DNA from: Acidobacteriota bacterium
GTDB lineage: Bacteria > Acidobacteriota > Holophagae > Acanthopleuribacterales > Acanthopleuribacteraceae
DNA: 64,000 nucleotides
Assembly: GCA_030066195.1 (NCBI GenBank)
Contig: JASJCB010000040.1
Span: forward strand, 1 to 64,000
Direction of reading: 5' to 3'
Part shown: positions 34,407 through 48,600 of the stretch, in pieces
Numbering within the stretch: position 1 is the stretch's first letter
How the letters are laid out: the number at the start of each line of letters is the position of its first letter
Position numbers and translations under genes: made by a program
Notes under the pieces: generated by a model
Told to the model about the DNA's origin: nothing
The model's database searches: none
What the model saw: the letters and a program-made list of their open reading frames with translations, nothing else

Positions 34407-35651
34407 ATGACGACGAAGAGCAAAGCCAAACCGGCCAGGAAACCCGCAAGAAGGCGCCCCAAAGCTAAAAAGAAGAAGTCGAACGGCTTCACATGGGGCC
34501 GCTTGGTTCTGTTGCTGGTTTTCATGGGTTTGGCGGCAGGCGCCGGCTACGTGGCGCTGAATTACGAGCGTTATTTCTATCGCGGCTTGCAGGTGGAGTG
34601 GGTCGAAAGCGTGGTGATGGCCGCGGGCATCGACCTGGATGCCAACCGTCAGGTGGCCAAGCGCGACGGTGTGGAGCGCTGGAAGATCCGCATGCCGGAC
34701 CGCGAGACCAAAAACCGCGTGGTCGCCGCCCTGAAACGCGGGGTGGAATCGCAAAACGGCGTCTGGCGGCCCGGTGAGGAAACCTGGAGGGACGGCAGGA
34801 ATTATCACCTGGTGGAACTGGAAAAGGCCGACGGCACGCCGTTGCGCCTGATCTTCGAGGTGGTTCCCAAGAAGCGCAAGACGTCGCCCAAGCCGGACTC
34901 GAGGGTTGCCGAGAAGAAACCCATCGACGTGCCCATTCCCGCGCCGCCGTCCGCGCCCGAGGAACGCGCCGCGCCGCGTATCTCGATTATTTTGGACGAT
35001 ATCGGCCACTACCCCGTCAACCATTTGGACCTCGTGTTGGAGTTGAAATTTCCGATCACCTTTGCCGTGCTGCCCTACCTGGCTCATACCAAAACCAACG
35101 CCATCTCGCTTCACCAGAGCCGCTACGAGGTGATATTGCACATGCCCATGGAACCGGGTAATTTTCCGAAAACCAACCCGGGCAAGGGCGCGATTCTCTC
35201 CCACATGACCGAGAAGGAGATCCGCACGGCGGTCCGCAACGCGCTCAACAGCGTGCCGTTTGTGGTGGGGGTCAACAACCACATGGGTTCCAAGATCACG
35301 GCCAACCGCACCTTGATGGCCCCGATTTTGGACGAGGTCAAGAGCCGCGACCTGTACTTTATCGATTCCAGGACCAGCCCGCGGACTGTCGCCTACGGCA
35401 TGGCCGGTGAAAGAGACATGCGCACCGCCAAGCGAAATGTGTTTATCGACGCCGAGGCAACCTATGAATTTGCCGTGAAACAATTGCGCGAAACCCGCGA
35501 GGTTGCCCGCCGCGAGGGTTCCGCCATCGCCATCGGCCACCCCTATCCCGGCACCTTACAAGCCCTGGCCGAGGAAATGCCGAAGATGGACCGCGAGGGC
35601 TTCCGTTTCGTCTTCGCCTCGCAACTGGTCCGCCCGACCGAGCATTTGTAG
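34407..35651 (+). CDS. Divergent polysaccharide deacetylase, YibQ family
   Basis: A 414-aa membrane-anchored protein. A basic N-terminus (KPARKPARRRPKAKKKK) precedes one membrane helix (LVLLLVFMGLAAGAGYVAL). A variable, proline-rich linker follows, then the divergent deacetylase (YibQ/DUF610) domain with ISIILDDIG, VILHMPMEP, GVNNHMGSK, YFIDSRT and IAIGHPYPGT. The family is thought to act on envelope glycans, but activity is not established. The start is uncertain: a GTG lies two codons before the ATG and no good ribosome site is seen. Confidence 0.85.
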   Translation: MTTKSKAKPARKPARRRPKAKKKKSNGFTWGRLVLLLVFMGLAAGAGYVALNYERYFYRGLQVEWVESVVMAAGIDLDANRQVAKRDGVERWKIRMPDRETKNRVVAALKRGVESQNGVWRPGEETWRDGRNYHLVELEKADGTPLRLIFEVVPKKRKTSPKPDSRVAEKKPIDVPIPAPPSAPEERAAPRISIILDDIGHYPVNHLDLVLELKFPITFAVLPYLAHTKTNAISLHQSRYEVILHMPMEPGNFPKTNPGKGAILSHMTEKEIRTAVRNALNSVPFVVGVNNHMGSKITANRTLMAPILDEVKSRDLYFIDSRTSPRTVAYGMAGERDMRTAKRNVFIDAEATYEFAVKQLRETREVARREGSAIAIGHPYPGTLQALAEEMPKMDREGFRFVFASQLVRPTEHL

Positions 35652-35750
35652 ACGCCGTTCCCGGGGGAGAAACCGCCGTCCGTGCTCAAGTTTCGCAGCG
35701 GGCCGTTCGAAAAGAAACGTAGGCTGATTCCATCGTAGCGGCGATCGCGT

Positions 35751-35868
35751 TCAGCCGGACAAAGGCAAACCGTTCGAAAGAACGGGACGCAAAGCCGATG
35801 ACCTAAAGCAAAAGCCAGGGTTGCACGGCTGCCTGGTAGGACAAAATAATTAACCGCGCGGGACTGAT
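35751..35868 (+). ncRNA. c-di-GMP-I (GEMM) riboswitch
   Basis: The stretch around 35758-35845 matches the GEMM-I aptamer: GGCAAACC, then the perfect stem CCGTTC-GAAA-GAACGG (GAAA tetraloop), GGGACGCAAAGCC, CCTAAAG and the tetraloop-receptor half GGTAGG. The base before CAAACC is G (position 20 of the Vc2 aptamer), and the A between the ligand bases (A47) is kept, which points to c-di-GMP rather than cGAMP. P1 can form between TCAGCC at 35751 and GGGACTGA ending at 35867. The next gene starts 180 bp downstream. I cannot see an obvious terminator or ribosome-site-masking stem, so whether it is an ON or OFF switch is open. Confidence 0.85.
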
Positions 35869-36047
35869 CCAATGCGCCGACAACCGGTTTCCCTTCTATT
35901 TTCAAAACGACCCAGGGCTCTCTCGCGAGTCTCGGGCAGGGTACCATCCTCGGTCGGAACCACCCGCATAGACGGCTGTTGCCGCGTGACAAGGGACGTG
36001 GTGCGGGATTCCGCTCCTCCCGGCCACGAAATATCGAGGATCTGGTT

Positions 36048-36527
36048 ATGAAACGTATGTTAGTGTGCCTGTTTCTGCTGACCGCCGTAGGTGTGATCGG
36101 CGCCGACGATAAAGACAAGAACACTGAAGCCCCCTGTAAGGCCGAAACCAAGAAATGCGCCGAGACCGCCGCCAAAAAAGACAAGCAGGCCGAGGTCAAA
36201 AAGGTCGACAAGAAACAAAACGTCCAAGGCGCGGCCGGCATGGTGGTCACCCTCGGTGATCGCGGCCCCGACGGCGATGCCGAATTGAGCCCCGAGATGC
36301 GCGCCGCCCTGGAACAAATGGTCAACACCTCCTCCGAGGGTCTGCGGCAACAAACCCTGGCCGACGGCACCGTGATCGTTGACCTGGAAGGCCGCTTCCA
36401 GTCCGCCATGGTGGTGACCATGGGCAAGGACGGCAAGGTGAAGGGTTCCTGCTATTCCACGGTGCCCGATCACAAGTGCGCGGCCGACCACGCCAAGGCA
36501 AAGCCCGAGCAAAAGAAAAAAGACTGA
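36048..36527 (+). CDS. Small secreted Lys/Glu-rich protein under the riboswitch
   Basis: 159 aa with a clear signal peptide (MKRMLVCLFLLTAVGVIGA) and a Lys/Asp/Glu-rich mature part with a few Cys (APCKAETKKCAE; GSCYSTVPDHKCAADH). GAGG lies eight bases before the ATG; a longer frame without a leader is less likely. It is the first gene after the GEMM riboswitch and precedes the giant secreted protein by 96 bp, so both are probably c-di-GMP-controlled. No family recognised. It may be a small periplasmic or matrix protein. Confidence 0.75.
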   Translation: MKRMLVCLFLLTAVGVIGADDKDKNTEAPCKAETKKCAETAAKKDKQAEVKKVDKKQNVQGAAGMVVTLGDRGPDGDAELSPEMRAALEQMVNTSSEGLRQQTLADGTVIVDLEGRFQSAMVVTMGKDGKVKGSCYSTVPDHKCAADHAKAKPEQKKKD

Positions 36528-36566
36528 CGGTAAGTCCCAAGGAAACCTGGCAGGCATCGATCGATG

Positions 36567-36584
36567 AGGAGCCGTTCGGCTCCT
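36567..36584 (+). terminator. Hairpin between riboswitch gene and giant gene
   Basis: AGGAGCC-GTTC-GGCTCCT is a 7-bp stem with a tetraloop in the 96-bp gap. No T-run follows, so it may be an attenuating or RNA-stabilising hairpin that sets different levels for the two genes, rather than a full stop. Confidence 0.4.
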
Positions 36585-36623
36585 AACGGTAGCATTGCGT
36601 CCACGGACGCGGGGGAGGCTGTT

Positions 36624-39600
36624 ATGGGCCGGTATGTGGCGAGTCCGCTGATTCTTTGGATCTTGATGACGGGATACGGTTTCTCTCCGCCCCCGCAAGA
36701 ACCCGGAAATCGCGCGGTCGACCCGGTTCAGGTATGGATTAGCGACGGCCATGCGGCGGAAGCCGGCGAATCGCTGACGATCCCCGTGTTGGTGGGCCGA
36801 ATTTTGGAAGCGCACCGTATTCAGTCCTTCGAGTTGGAAATCCTGTTCGACGCCGCTCTACTCGACTACACGGGTCTTCAACTGACCGGCAGCCTCATAG
36901 AAACCTGGGACCTGGTCGTGGACAACGAACCCACTCCGGGCCGGGTGCTGATCTCGGCAGCTTCCACCGCCGGAAGCGAATTGACCGTGGATAGCGATGC
37001 GGTCTTGCTGTACCTGACCTTTGACGTACCCGGCGGTGCCGTTCCCGGCTGCACCGACCTGACCTTGGAGCCTTCCGGCTTCCAATTCAACGCGGGCGAA
37101 CCGTCCGCATCCCTTTTCGACGGCGAGTTCTGCGTTGTAGCCGCACCCGCACCCTCGGCCGACCTTTCCCTGAGCGGTGAAATCTCGGCACAGACGGCAT
37201 CACCGGGCGATACCGTTACGCTGAGTTGGACGCTTACCAACCACGGACCCGATGCGGTCGGCGCGGTGACCGTAAGCGCGCCGCTGCCCGCCGCCCTGAC
37301 CTATGCGGGCGACGACGCCGGCGGCAGTTACAACGCCGGTAGCGGCGACTGGACCGTCGGCGCGCTTGCTTCCGGGAGCTCGGCCACGCTGAACCTTACC
37401 ACTACCTTCAACGGCGGCGAAGCTGTCAGCAGCGCCGAGGTAAGCGCTTCCGACACCGGCGATCCGGACTCCACGCCGGGCAACGGCAACGGCGATGAGG
37501 ACGATACCGCCGTGCTGACCGTGCGCGAACCCTCGGCCGACCTGGATCTGGCCGTCAGGGTCAGCAATACCGCGCCTTTCGAGGACGAACAGGTTACCTT
37601 TACCTTGACGCTTACCAACCAGGGCCCCGATGCCGCGACGGATATCCAGGTCAGCGCCCCGCTTCCCAGCGGATTGGTCGGCGTGGTGCGCGGCGGCGTC
37701 TACAGCAACGGTGTTTGGACTATTCCTGCTCTGGCCGCCGAGGCTTCGGTCACCCTGGAGATTGACGCCGTCGGCTCGACCGCCGGAAGCTACACCCTTA
37801 CCGCCGAGGTGAAAACCGTCAACGAGAATGACCCGGACAGCACCCCGAACAACGACGATCCTACCGAGGACGATCGTGAAAGCACAACTGTCTTGGTGCG
37901 GCCCGCAGTAGGCGCCGTCATCCAATTCGTCAGCGGTAATATCAACGGCGAGGGCCTTACCGACAACACGCCCGTTGCTCCCGTGGGCGGCAACCCGGGC
38001 GCGACCCTGGGCGACCGGCGCCGTCTGGCCCTGGAGCACGCCGCTTCCATCTGGGGCTCCTACCTGATCAGCGATGTCACCATCCGCGTACTGGTGGAAT
38101 TCACGGAAGGCGACTGCGACGGCGCCAATGGATTCATGATGCGCGGCACGCCCTACACCGCGAGCCGCGCCTTCTCGCCCGGTGACAGCACCTGGTATCC
38201 CATTGCCCTGGCCAATGCGATCACCGGAATCGATCAGAACGCGCGGGAAGAAATCGTCCTCGTCATCAACAGCGCGCCCGACGACGGCGCCTGTCGCGCC
38301 GCAACCGACTGGTACTACGGCCTGGACGCCGAACCGAACGGGGCAACTGACTTCGTGACCCAAGCCCTGGTTGAACTGGCGCGCGGCCTGGGTTTCGCGC
38401 CCATGGTCAACGCGAGCAGCGGCGCCGAATTGAGCGGCACCGACGATATCTTCTCCAAATTCATCAAAGACAGCGTTTCGGGCAAGTTCTGGTCCGCCAT
38501 GAGCAACAGCGAGCGCCTGGCTTCGGCCGCCGACCCCGACAACCTGCGCTGGACCGGAACGCGAACCCTGACTGCCGCCGCTGAACGCTTGAATGAGGGC
38601 ATCCTCGGTGACGGCTTCCTGCCCATGACGGTGACCGATTTCCGCTTCGACGCGGTGGGCAGCGTTGCTCCCGATCGCTTCATGTTCAGCTTCGGCGATC
38701 TCAACCCGGATGAAATGCTGGAAGACGGATTGACCGGCGCCAATCACGACCCGGGCCTCGCCGCCGAGGCCCTTTATGACCTGGGCTGGGTTCCGCGCCG
38801 CCAGGCCGATTTGCGCGTGGAAATGACCGTGGACAATATGGCGGCCGTTCCGTTCGAGGACATCGTCTTCACGATCACCGTCACCAACGACGGCCCCGAT
38901 GACGCGACCGAGGTGGAAGTCACCGACCTGCTGCCCGGCGGCCTCAGCTACACGAGTCATATCGCATCCACCGGTTCCTATACGCCGGGCAACGGCTTGT
39001 GGGCTGTCGGCAACCTGGCCGCCGGTGTTTCCGCCACCCTGGAACTGACCGTGGAAGTACAGCCGACCGGCCTCAAGGAAAACGTTGCCGAGGTTACCGG
39101 CGTGGAAGAGGGCGACCCGGACAGCTCGCCCGATAACGGTTTGATCGACGAGGACGACTACGCGGCCGTCAGCGTGGGCAGCGCCGACTTAAGCCTGTCC
39201 CTGACCGCCGACAACCTCGCTCCGTCCATGGGCGACACGGTGGGCCTGACCATCACGGTCACCAACGACGGACCCGACAGCGCCACCGGCGTCGAGGTGA
39301 AAAACCTCCTATCCACGGCCTGGCCGCCGGTCCTGGTGCACCTGGGCGACGACAGCGGCGGCAGTTATGACACTACTACCGGGAAATGGCAGGTGGGCGC
39401 GTTAGCCTCCGGCGATACCGCCGTGCTGACTATCGACGTTCGCGTGGATGCCCAAAGTCCGGTCAGCAATACCGCTCAAATTACCGCCTCGGACCTGGCC
39501 GATCCCGATTCCACCCCCGGCAACAACGATGCCGCCGAGGACGACCAGGAAACCATCACCCTGGCCGTGCCCAACGCCGATCTCAGCCTGGCTTTTGCGC

Positions 39601-42600
39601 CCTTCACCGATTTCCCCAACCCGGGCGAGACCATCGACGTGGACCTCACGGTCAGCAATGCCGGTCCCAATACCGCGACCGGCGTCAATACCACCATTCT
39701 CATCCCGACCGGGCTCAGCTATGTGAGTCACTCGGGGAACGGCAGCTATAGCAGCGGCTCCGGCATCTGGAACGCGGGTAATCTCAATTCCGGCGCCTCC
39801 AAGACGCTGACCCTGACCCTTAGCGTGGACAACGGCGGCACGCGTACCCTGAGCGCCGAGATCACCAATGCCCCGGTCCTCGACCCGGACTCCGATCCCG
39901 GCAATAACGACCCGAGCGAAGACGATATCGACACCCTGACCGTCACCACCGCCAAGGCCGATCTCAGCCTGGTGCAATCGGTTCTCAACGGCACCGCCAA
40001 TGCGGGCGACGATGTCACCTTCATCCTCCAGGTCCGCAATGACGGCCCGCAAGACGCTTCCGGCGTGACCGTGCAGCACGACATCCCCGCCGCCCTGAGC
40101 TACCAATCGCACAGCGGCCCCGGCAGTTACAGCAGCGGTAGCGGCTTGTGGACCGTGGGCGCCCTGGCTTCCGGCGCAACGGCGGAGCTTTCGGTTGTCG
40201 CTCGCGTCACCGTGGCCGGGACGCATGTCATCACGGCCGAGGTTGCCGCGTCCGACCAGGAAGATCCCGATTCCACGCCGGGCAACGGCAGCGGCGAGGA
40301 CGATTTTGCCACGGTAACCGTGGGCAAGGCCGACCTGAACCTGTCCATGACGGTTACCGAGCCCACGCCTTTTGTGGGCGACCGGATTACCTTCACCCTG
40401 ACGGTAGACAACGACGGTCCCGAGGACGCTACCAATGTGGCCGTCAGTGTGGACATCGGCGACGGGCTTTCTCTCGTCGACGGTTCCCGAACCGGTTCCG
40501 TTTTCAATTGGGATGTGGGCGCCCTGGCCGCCGGCTCGGAACTCATGACCCAGTTCAGCGTGAGCGTGGACAGTATCGGCGGTAAGTTCGTGACGGCGGA
40601 GGTCTCCGCCGTCGATCACTTCGACACCGACTCTACGCCGAACAACGGCGTAATCGGCGAGGACGACCTGGCCCGTCTGCTCATTGCCCCGCGCTCCACG
40701 GGCAGCGGCGCGCGCATCGTCATCGTCAATATGGACGGGGCGGGCGAGGGCTTCAACGATCCCACCCCGGCCACGCCGGTCGGAGGCAACACGGGCGCCA
40801 CCCTGGGCGAGCAACGCCTGCAAGCTTTCGAATACGCGGCCTCCTTGTGGGCGGCCAATATCAGCTCCGACGTGGTGATTCATGTCGCCGCCTGGTTCGA
40901 CCCCCTGTTTTGCAGCGGCAGCGGCGCCGTATTGGGCCAGGCCGCTCCGTGGACCGTGAGCCGCGATTTCCCCAATGCGCCCAAGACGGATACCTGGTAC
41001 GCGGTGGCCACCGCCAACGCTATTGCCGGTAAAGATCTCAACGGCGGTTCTCCCGAGATCTTCGCCCAGTTCAACAGCACGCTGGATTCCGGCTGCCTGG
41101 GCGGTAAGCGTTGGTACTACGGCTTCGACCGGTCCGGCGGCGGGAATTTTGACGCGGTCTCCACCATCCTGCACGAGATCGGCCACGGCTTGGGTTTCCT
41201 CACGCTCACCCAGAGTAACGGCGCGCGCTTCTTCGGCAGGAACGACATCTACGCCTTTTTCCTGGAAGACCACAGCACCGGGCTGACCTGGGACCGCTTG
41301 ACTGACGCCCAACGCGCCGCCTCCATCACCGACAGCGGCGACCTGCACTGGGTGGGTCCCAATGTGGTCGCCAATTCCGGTCACCTGAGGTCCGGCCGCC
41401 ACAGCAGCGGCCACGTGGAGATGTACGCTCCCAACCCGGTGCGCCCCGGTTCCTCCACCTCCCACTTCTCTACCAGTCTTTCGCCCAACGACCTGATGGA
41501 ACCCTTCGATACCGGACCCGATCACGACCTGGGGCTGACCGCAAACCTGATGCTGGACATCGGTTGGCCCGGACAACCCAAAACGGATCTTTCGGTAACG
41601 CAAACCTTGAGCAACGCCGGCCCGGAACTGGGAGACATCGTCTCGGTCACCATCACCGTGACCAACGGGGGACCGGCCCAAACCCAAGAGGTTACCGCCC
41701 AGGTGCGCGCCGACGCGGGCCTGGTCTACCAGGGCCATAGCGGCGACGGCAGTTACACACCCGGAACCGGCGCTTGGGACATCGGCCTGATGGAACCGGG
41801 TGACCAGGTAACCCTGACTATCGACCTGCTGGTGGACGACCTGGACCCCATGGAACACCGGGTGGAAATTACCGGCAGCACGCGGCCCGACCCGGATTCC
41901 ACGCCCAACAACGGCAGTTCCGGCGAGGACGACGACAGCACGGTCACCGTGGAGCCCTTCTTCGTGGGCGTATCCGATCTCTCATTGAGCCTGGGTGTGG
42001 ACAACACCCTGCCGACCGTGTTGGATACCATCACCTACTCCGTCAGTGTAACCAACGACGGCCCCGACGTCGCGGGCGATGTCAGCGTGCTGTTCAAACT
42101 GCCCGCCGGCCTGGTTTATGTTTCCGATACCGGCGATTACAACCCCGCGAGCGGCATTTGGACCATCGGAACCCTGAATGCCGGTGCGACCGACATGATC
42201 GACATCAGCGTGACCGTGGCCGACGCGGGTCTCAAAACGGCAACGGCCGAGGTGTTCCTCAGCGGTTCGGACGACCCGGACTCCACCCCGGACAACCGTG
42301 ACCCCGCCGAGGACGACCGGGCCGGTATCGATATCGACGCCCAACCGCTGGGCACGTCCGACCTGTCACTGGTGATGGGCATCGATGATCAGAATCCCAA
42401 TCCCGACGAGACCGTCACCCTGACCGTGGATCTGGCCAACGCCGGTCCCGATACGGCCGAATCCATTGCGGTCACGGTGAACCTGCCCACGGGTTACGGG
42501 TTGATCGGCAGCGGCGGCGACGGAACCTTCTCCGGCAACACCTGGTCGCCGGGCGATATTGCTTCCGGCGACGGCAAAACCCTGACCGTCGATTTGAGCG

Positions 42601-45600
42601 CGGGCAGTCGCGGCGAGAAGGAAGTCAAGGCCGAGGTGACCTCGGTGCTTCAGGACGATCCCGACTCCACGCCCAACAACGGCAACGCGGCCGAGGACGA
42701 CTTCGACCGCCTGTTCGTCCAGGTTCCCGAGGCCGACCTGCAACTGAATATGACGGTCAGCGAACCCGTGGTCACCGTGGACGACCATGTCAGCTTCAGC
42801 CTTACGGTCACCAACGACAACGGTCCCTTCGACGCGAGCGGGGTTTCCGTCAAGGCGCAGCTGCCTCCGGGTCTCACCTACGTCGGCCACAGCGGCGACG
42901 GCAGTTACAGCGATGATACCGCCGTCTGGACCGTGGGTGCCGTGCCCGTTGCCGGCTCCGCCTCCCTGGCGATCGAGGTTTCGGTGGACCTGCCGGGCGC
43001 CAGAACCCTGGCGGCCGAAATCCGCGCCATGGACCAGTTGGACAGCGATTCCTTGCCCAATAACGGCTCGCCGGTCGAGGACGATCGGGCCGAGGCTACC
43101 GTCACCACGCGGGCGACCGGCGGCGCTACCATCGTTATTTTGAACGCCGACGCGGCGGGCGAGGGCTTCAACGATCCCACGCCCACCAGTCCGGTCGGCG
43201 GCAACGACGGCGCAACCCTGGGGCAACAACGGCTCAACGCCTTCCAGCACGCGGCCGACATTTTGGGTCAGATGATCAACAGCGACGTGACCATTGTGGT
43301 GGAATCCAACTTCGACCCCTTGACCTGTTCTTCCAGTTCCGCCGTGTTGGGCAGCGCGGGCGCCAAAAACGTTGCGCGCAACTTCCCCGGCGCGCCCGAA
43401 CGCGATACCTGGTACCACATGGCCCTGGCCAATGCCATTGCCGGGAGCGACCTGAACGGCGAGACCGCCGAGATTCGCGCTCGCTTCAACAGTTCCATGG
43501 ACAACAATAACAACTGCCTCAGCGGCGCCGGCTGGTACTACGGCCTGGACGGCAATCCCGGCCGCAATATCGACCTGGTCAGCGTTCTGTTGCACGAGTT
43601 CGCCCACGGCCTGGGTTTCTCCACATTCGTCAACGGTCGCACCGGTCAGCGGTTCCTGGGTATGAACGACGTTTACATGAAGCGCCTGGAAGATCACGCT
43701 GCCGGCGGGACCTGGGACAACCTCACCGACAGCGGTCGGGCCGCTTCAGCCGTTCGCACCGGCAACCTGCATTGGATCGGTCCGCGGGTCACCGGCTCCT
43801 CCGGGGTGCTGAATGCGGGCGTTTCCAACGGGCATGTGGAGATGTACGCGCCCAATCCCTTCCGCGCGGGTTCCTCGGTAAGCCACTTCTCCACCTCGCT
43901 TTCGCCCAACGAATTGATGGAGCCCTCCTACACGGGCCCCAACCACGATCCGGGCCTGGCCCTGGCCCTGTTCGCCGACATCGGCTGGAATGCGCGTGGC
44001 AGCGCCGACCTGAGCCTGGGCTTGCAGGTGGATAACCCGGGCGCCGAACCCGGCGATACGGTCACGTTTACGCTTTCCGTCAGCAACGACGGACCCGAGG
44101 ACGCGGGCGCGATCATCGTGGACGCGTTGCTGCCGCCCGGGCTCTCCTTCAGCGGCGCCGACGGTGACGGCAGTTATGACGACGGGACCGGCGAATGGAC
44201 CGTGGGCACGGTTTTGGACGGCAACACCGCCGTTGTGCAGATCGAGGCCGTGGTGGGTATCGGCGTCAAAACCTTCAGCGCCGAGATCGCCGCGAGCGAT
44301 ACGGGCGATTCGGACAGCACGCCGGGCAACGGTCAGGCCGGCGAAGACGATTCCGCATCGGCATCGGTAGGCAGCGCGGACCTGACGGTGACCATCAGCG
44401 CCGACGATCTGACCCCTGACGAGGGCGGCGTGGTTACCCTGACCGTGGATGTCAACAACAACGGCCCCGATCCTACCGGCGATGTCACGGTGCTGGCGCC
44501 GCTACCCGCCGGTCTCAGCCTTTCCGCTGTCAGTCACCCCGGCTATAACGTCAACACCGGCGTATGGACCGTGGGCGACCTGAACGGCGCGCGCGCCCTG
44601 GCGTCGCTGAGCATCGAGGCCGTGGTGACCACCGCCGCGCCGGTGACCTTCGAGGCCGAGTTGATGACCGCCAACCTGAGTGATCCCGACTCGACGCCAG
44701 GGAATGGTCAACCCGCTGAGGATGATCATGATCGGATCGTTTTGGAACCGGCGGCACAACCGAAGGCCGATCTCAGCCTGGCAATGACTGCCGACGATCC
44801 CGCGCCGTTCGTGGGCGAGCCCGTGACCCTGCGCTTTACGGCAACCAACAACGGTCCTGAAACCCCGCAATCGGTGCAGGTGACCGTGACGCTTCCCGCC
44901 GGGATCAACCTGATCGAGCAACTGGGCGACGGCAGCTATGACCTCGGCCTGAATCGTTGGAACCCGCCTACGCTGGGACCGGGCAGCAGCGCCTCCTTCG
45001 AACTGCTGGTTTGGGCCGAAACCGCCGGGGTGAAGGAAGTCTCCGCCGAGATTACCGGTTCAAGCCTGCCCGACCCGGACTCCGTGCCCGGCAACGGCAA
45101 TGCCGCCGAGGACGATCAGGTGTCCTTGGAACTGCTGCCCAAGGTTCCGGTTACCACGGAAATCGTCATTCTCAACGCCGACGCGCCGGGTGAGGGCTTC
45201 AACGATCCCACGCCCGCCGCGCCCGTGGGCGGCAACTCCGGCGTCACCCTGGGCGAACAACGCCTGATCGCCTTCCGCTACGCGGCCGATATCTGGGCCT
45301 CGCTGCTGGAGATCAACAGCACCGTGGTGGTGCGGGCCAAATTCGACCCCTTACAGTGCAACAGTTCTTCGGGCGTGTTGGGCGCGGCCGGACCCAACAG
45401 CGTGGAAAAAGATTTTCCGGGCGCCCCCAAATCCGGCACCTGGTACCACGCGGCCCTGGCCCACTCCATCGCGGGAACCGATTTAAACGGCGCAGATCCG
45501 GAGATCAACGCCACCTTCAACAGTCAGATCGACAATAACGACGGTTGTATGCGCGGCACCAACTGGTACTACGGCCTGGACGCCAGACCGGGCAGCAATA

Positions 45601-48600
45601 TCGACCTGGTCAGCGTGCTGTTGCACGAGTTTGCCCACGGTTTGGGTTTCTCCACCCTGGTCAACGGTCAGACCGGCGCAACCTTCCAGGGTTTCCCCGA
45701 TGTCTTCATGACCTTCCTGGAAGACCATAGTTTGAACAAAAACTGGCCCGCGCTCACCGCGACCCAACGCGCGAACAGCGCCCGCGACACCGGCGACCTG
45801 CATTGGACCGGCGCCTCCGTGAACGCCGGCAGCGGCGCACTGACCTCCGGTACCGGCGGCGGCCACGTGGAGATGTACGCGCCCGGTAATTACGCGCCCG
45901 GTTCCTCCGTAAGCCACTTCTCCACCTCGCTTGCGCCCAACGAACTGATGGAACCCTCCTACACCGGTCCCAACCACAACCCGGGTCTGTCGGTGAACCT
46001 GATGGAAGACCTGGGCTGGGGCGGTCGCGGTGAGGCGGATCTCAGCCTGGAAGTGACCGTCAACGATACCGCGCCAGACTTCGGCGATACCGTCACCTTC
46101 ACGCTGACCCTTACCAACCACGGCCCCGACGAATTGACGAGCGCCGATATCGCGGCAGCCCTGCCGGCCGGCCTGACCTACGTCAGCGACAGCGGCGATT
46201 ATACGGCCGGTGTCTGGTCGGTCAGCGACCTGGCTTCCGGTGCAAGCGACGTGCTGACCCTATCTGCGACAGTTGCTTCCGGTAGCGCCATGACCTTCAC
46301 GGGCGAGGTCTCCTTCAGCGCGGCGGCCGATCCCGATTCCACACCGGGCAACGGCGCGCCGGGCGAGGACGACCAGGGTGCCGTCACCATCGTACCCACC
46401 GGCAGCGGCACTGCCGATCTCAGTCTCACCCTGACCGTCAGCGATACCGAACCCGAGGTCGGTGCGGAGATCACCTATACCGTTACGGTCAGCAACGCGG
46501 GTCCCGATACGGCCACATCGGTCAAGGTGGTTTTGCCCCTGGACAACAGCATAACCTGGCTCAGCGACACCGGCGACTTTAACTTCGGCACCGGCATCTG
46601 GGATGTGGGCTCGCTGACCTCCGGCGCAAGCGACACCATCGACATCACGGTGCGCGTCAACGAACAACTGCCGCTGCTTACCGTTGCCGAGGTCTTTGCG
46701 GCCGACCAGGAAGACCCGGATTCCTCGCCCAACAACGGTGAGGAAGCCGAAGACGACCGCGACAGTGTCACCGTGGTGCCCGTCCTGGTGCCGCGTGCGG
46801 ACCTCAGCCTGACCGTGGATGTGGACAACGGCAATCCGCTGTTGGGCGGCCTGGTCAACTTCACCATCACCGTGCGCAACGACGGACCCGTCCTGGCCAC
46901 GGGCATTCAGGTCACCGCGCACCTGCCCTTGAACCTCACCTTGATCAGCGCTTCCGGCGATTACAGCGGCGGCGTCTGGAACCTGGGCGACCTGCCCGCC
47001 GGCCAAAGCGAAGCGCTGGTAGTGCAAGTCCAGGCCAATGCGATCGGTCTCACCGCTTTCGAGGCCGAGATTACGGCGGCAAGTCCCGGCGACCCGGATT
47101 CCACCGTCGCCAACGGCAATCCCGCTGAGGACGACCAGGACAGTGTCAACGTGGTGCCCAAATCCGGCATCGGTGCGCGCATCGTCATCCTCAATGCGGA
47201 TCCTCCCGGTACCGGCTTCAACGATCCGACCCCGGTCCCGGCGGTCGGCGGCAATACCGGAACCACGTTGGGCGAGCAGCGTTTGATTGCCTTCCAATAC
47301 GCGGCCGATCTGTGGGGCGCGTTGCTGCAAAGCGATGTGGACATCGTGGTTCGCGCCAACTTCGGCAACCTGACCTGTACCAGCAGCGGCGCCACCCTGG
47401 GCTCCGCCGGTCCCAAGAACGTGGCGCGTGACTTCGCCAATGCGCCGGTCGCCGGCACCTGGTATCCCATGGCGCTGGCCAATGCCCTGGCGGGGACCGA
47501 CCTCAACGGCGCCGATCACGAGATCAACGCTTCCTTCAACGGTCAACTGGACAGCGCCGCCTGCCTGGGCAATGTGGGCTGGTACTACGGCCTGGACCAG
47601 AATCCGGGTCAGAATATCGACCTGGTGACGGTGCTCATCCACGAGATGGGCCACGGCCTGGGTTTCCTATCGCTGATGAACAGCGGCGGCGTTTACTTCC
47701 AGAACCTGCCCGACGCCTACACGCGGAACCTGGAAGATCACAGCCGCAACCGCATGCTGACGCAATTGACCCAGGGCGAGCGCGCGAGCGCCGTGGTGAA
47801 CTCGGGCAATCTGCACTGGATCGGCGACAATGTAAAAGCCGCTTCCACGCACCTGACAGCCGGACGCACAAGCAGCGGCCACGTGGAAATGTTCGCGCCC
47901 AATCCCTACCAAAGCGGCTCCTCCGTGTCGCACTACAGCAACTCGCTGGTGCCGCTGGACTTCATGCGCGCCTACTACGGCGCCGCCACCCACGAGATGG
48001 GTCTGGGCGCGGCGCTGATGTACGACATCGGCTGGGAACCGCCGTCGCGGGCGGACCTCGCACTGGCCGGCGTGGTCGACAACCCCGCGCCTTTGGCCGG
48101 GGACACGGTTACCTTCACCCTGACCCTAGGCAACGACGGTCCCGAACCGGCCACGGGCGTGGAGGTGGCTATCTTCCTGCCGAGCGGTCTGGACTATGCG
48201 GGCGATAACGGCGGCGGCAGCTACGACAGCGGCACGGGCATCTGGACGCCCGCCGCGCTACCCAACGGCTCGGTGGTGGAACTGGAACTGTCGGTGACAG
48301 TGCTTGCCGACGGCGACAAGAGCCTGATCGCCGAGGTGGCCCTGTCCGATCAAAACGACCCGGACAGCCGGCCCGGCAACGGCGCGGCGGACGAGGACGA
48401 TTACACCCGCGTCAGTGTCGGCGAGGCCGATATCAGTCTTGACCTGGCGAGTGCCGTCAACAACGCGGTAGTGGGCGATGTGGTGCCCTTCTCGCTGTCC
48501 ATTACCAACGACGGACCCAACCCCGCTTCCGGCTTGAGCGTGGCCGTCACCCTCCCCGCCGGCTTGACCCTGGCGGCAGGCGCCCTCGATTCGGGCCTTT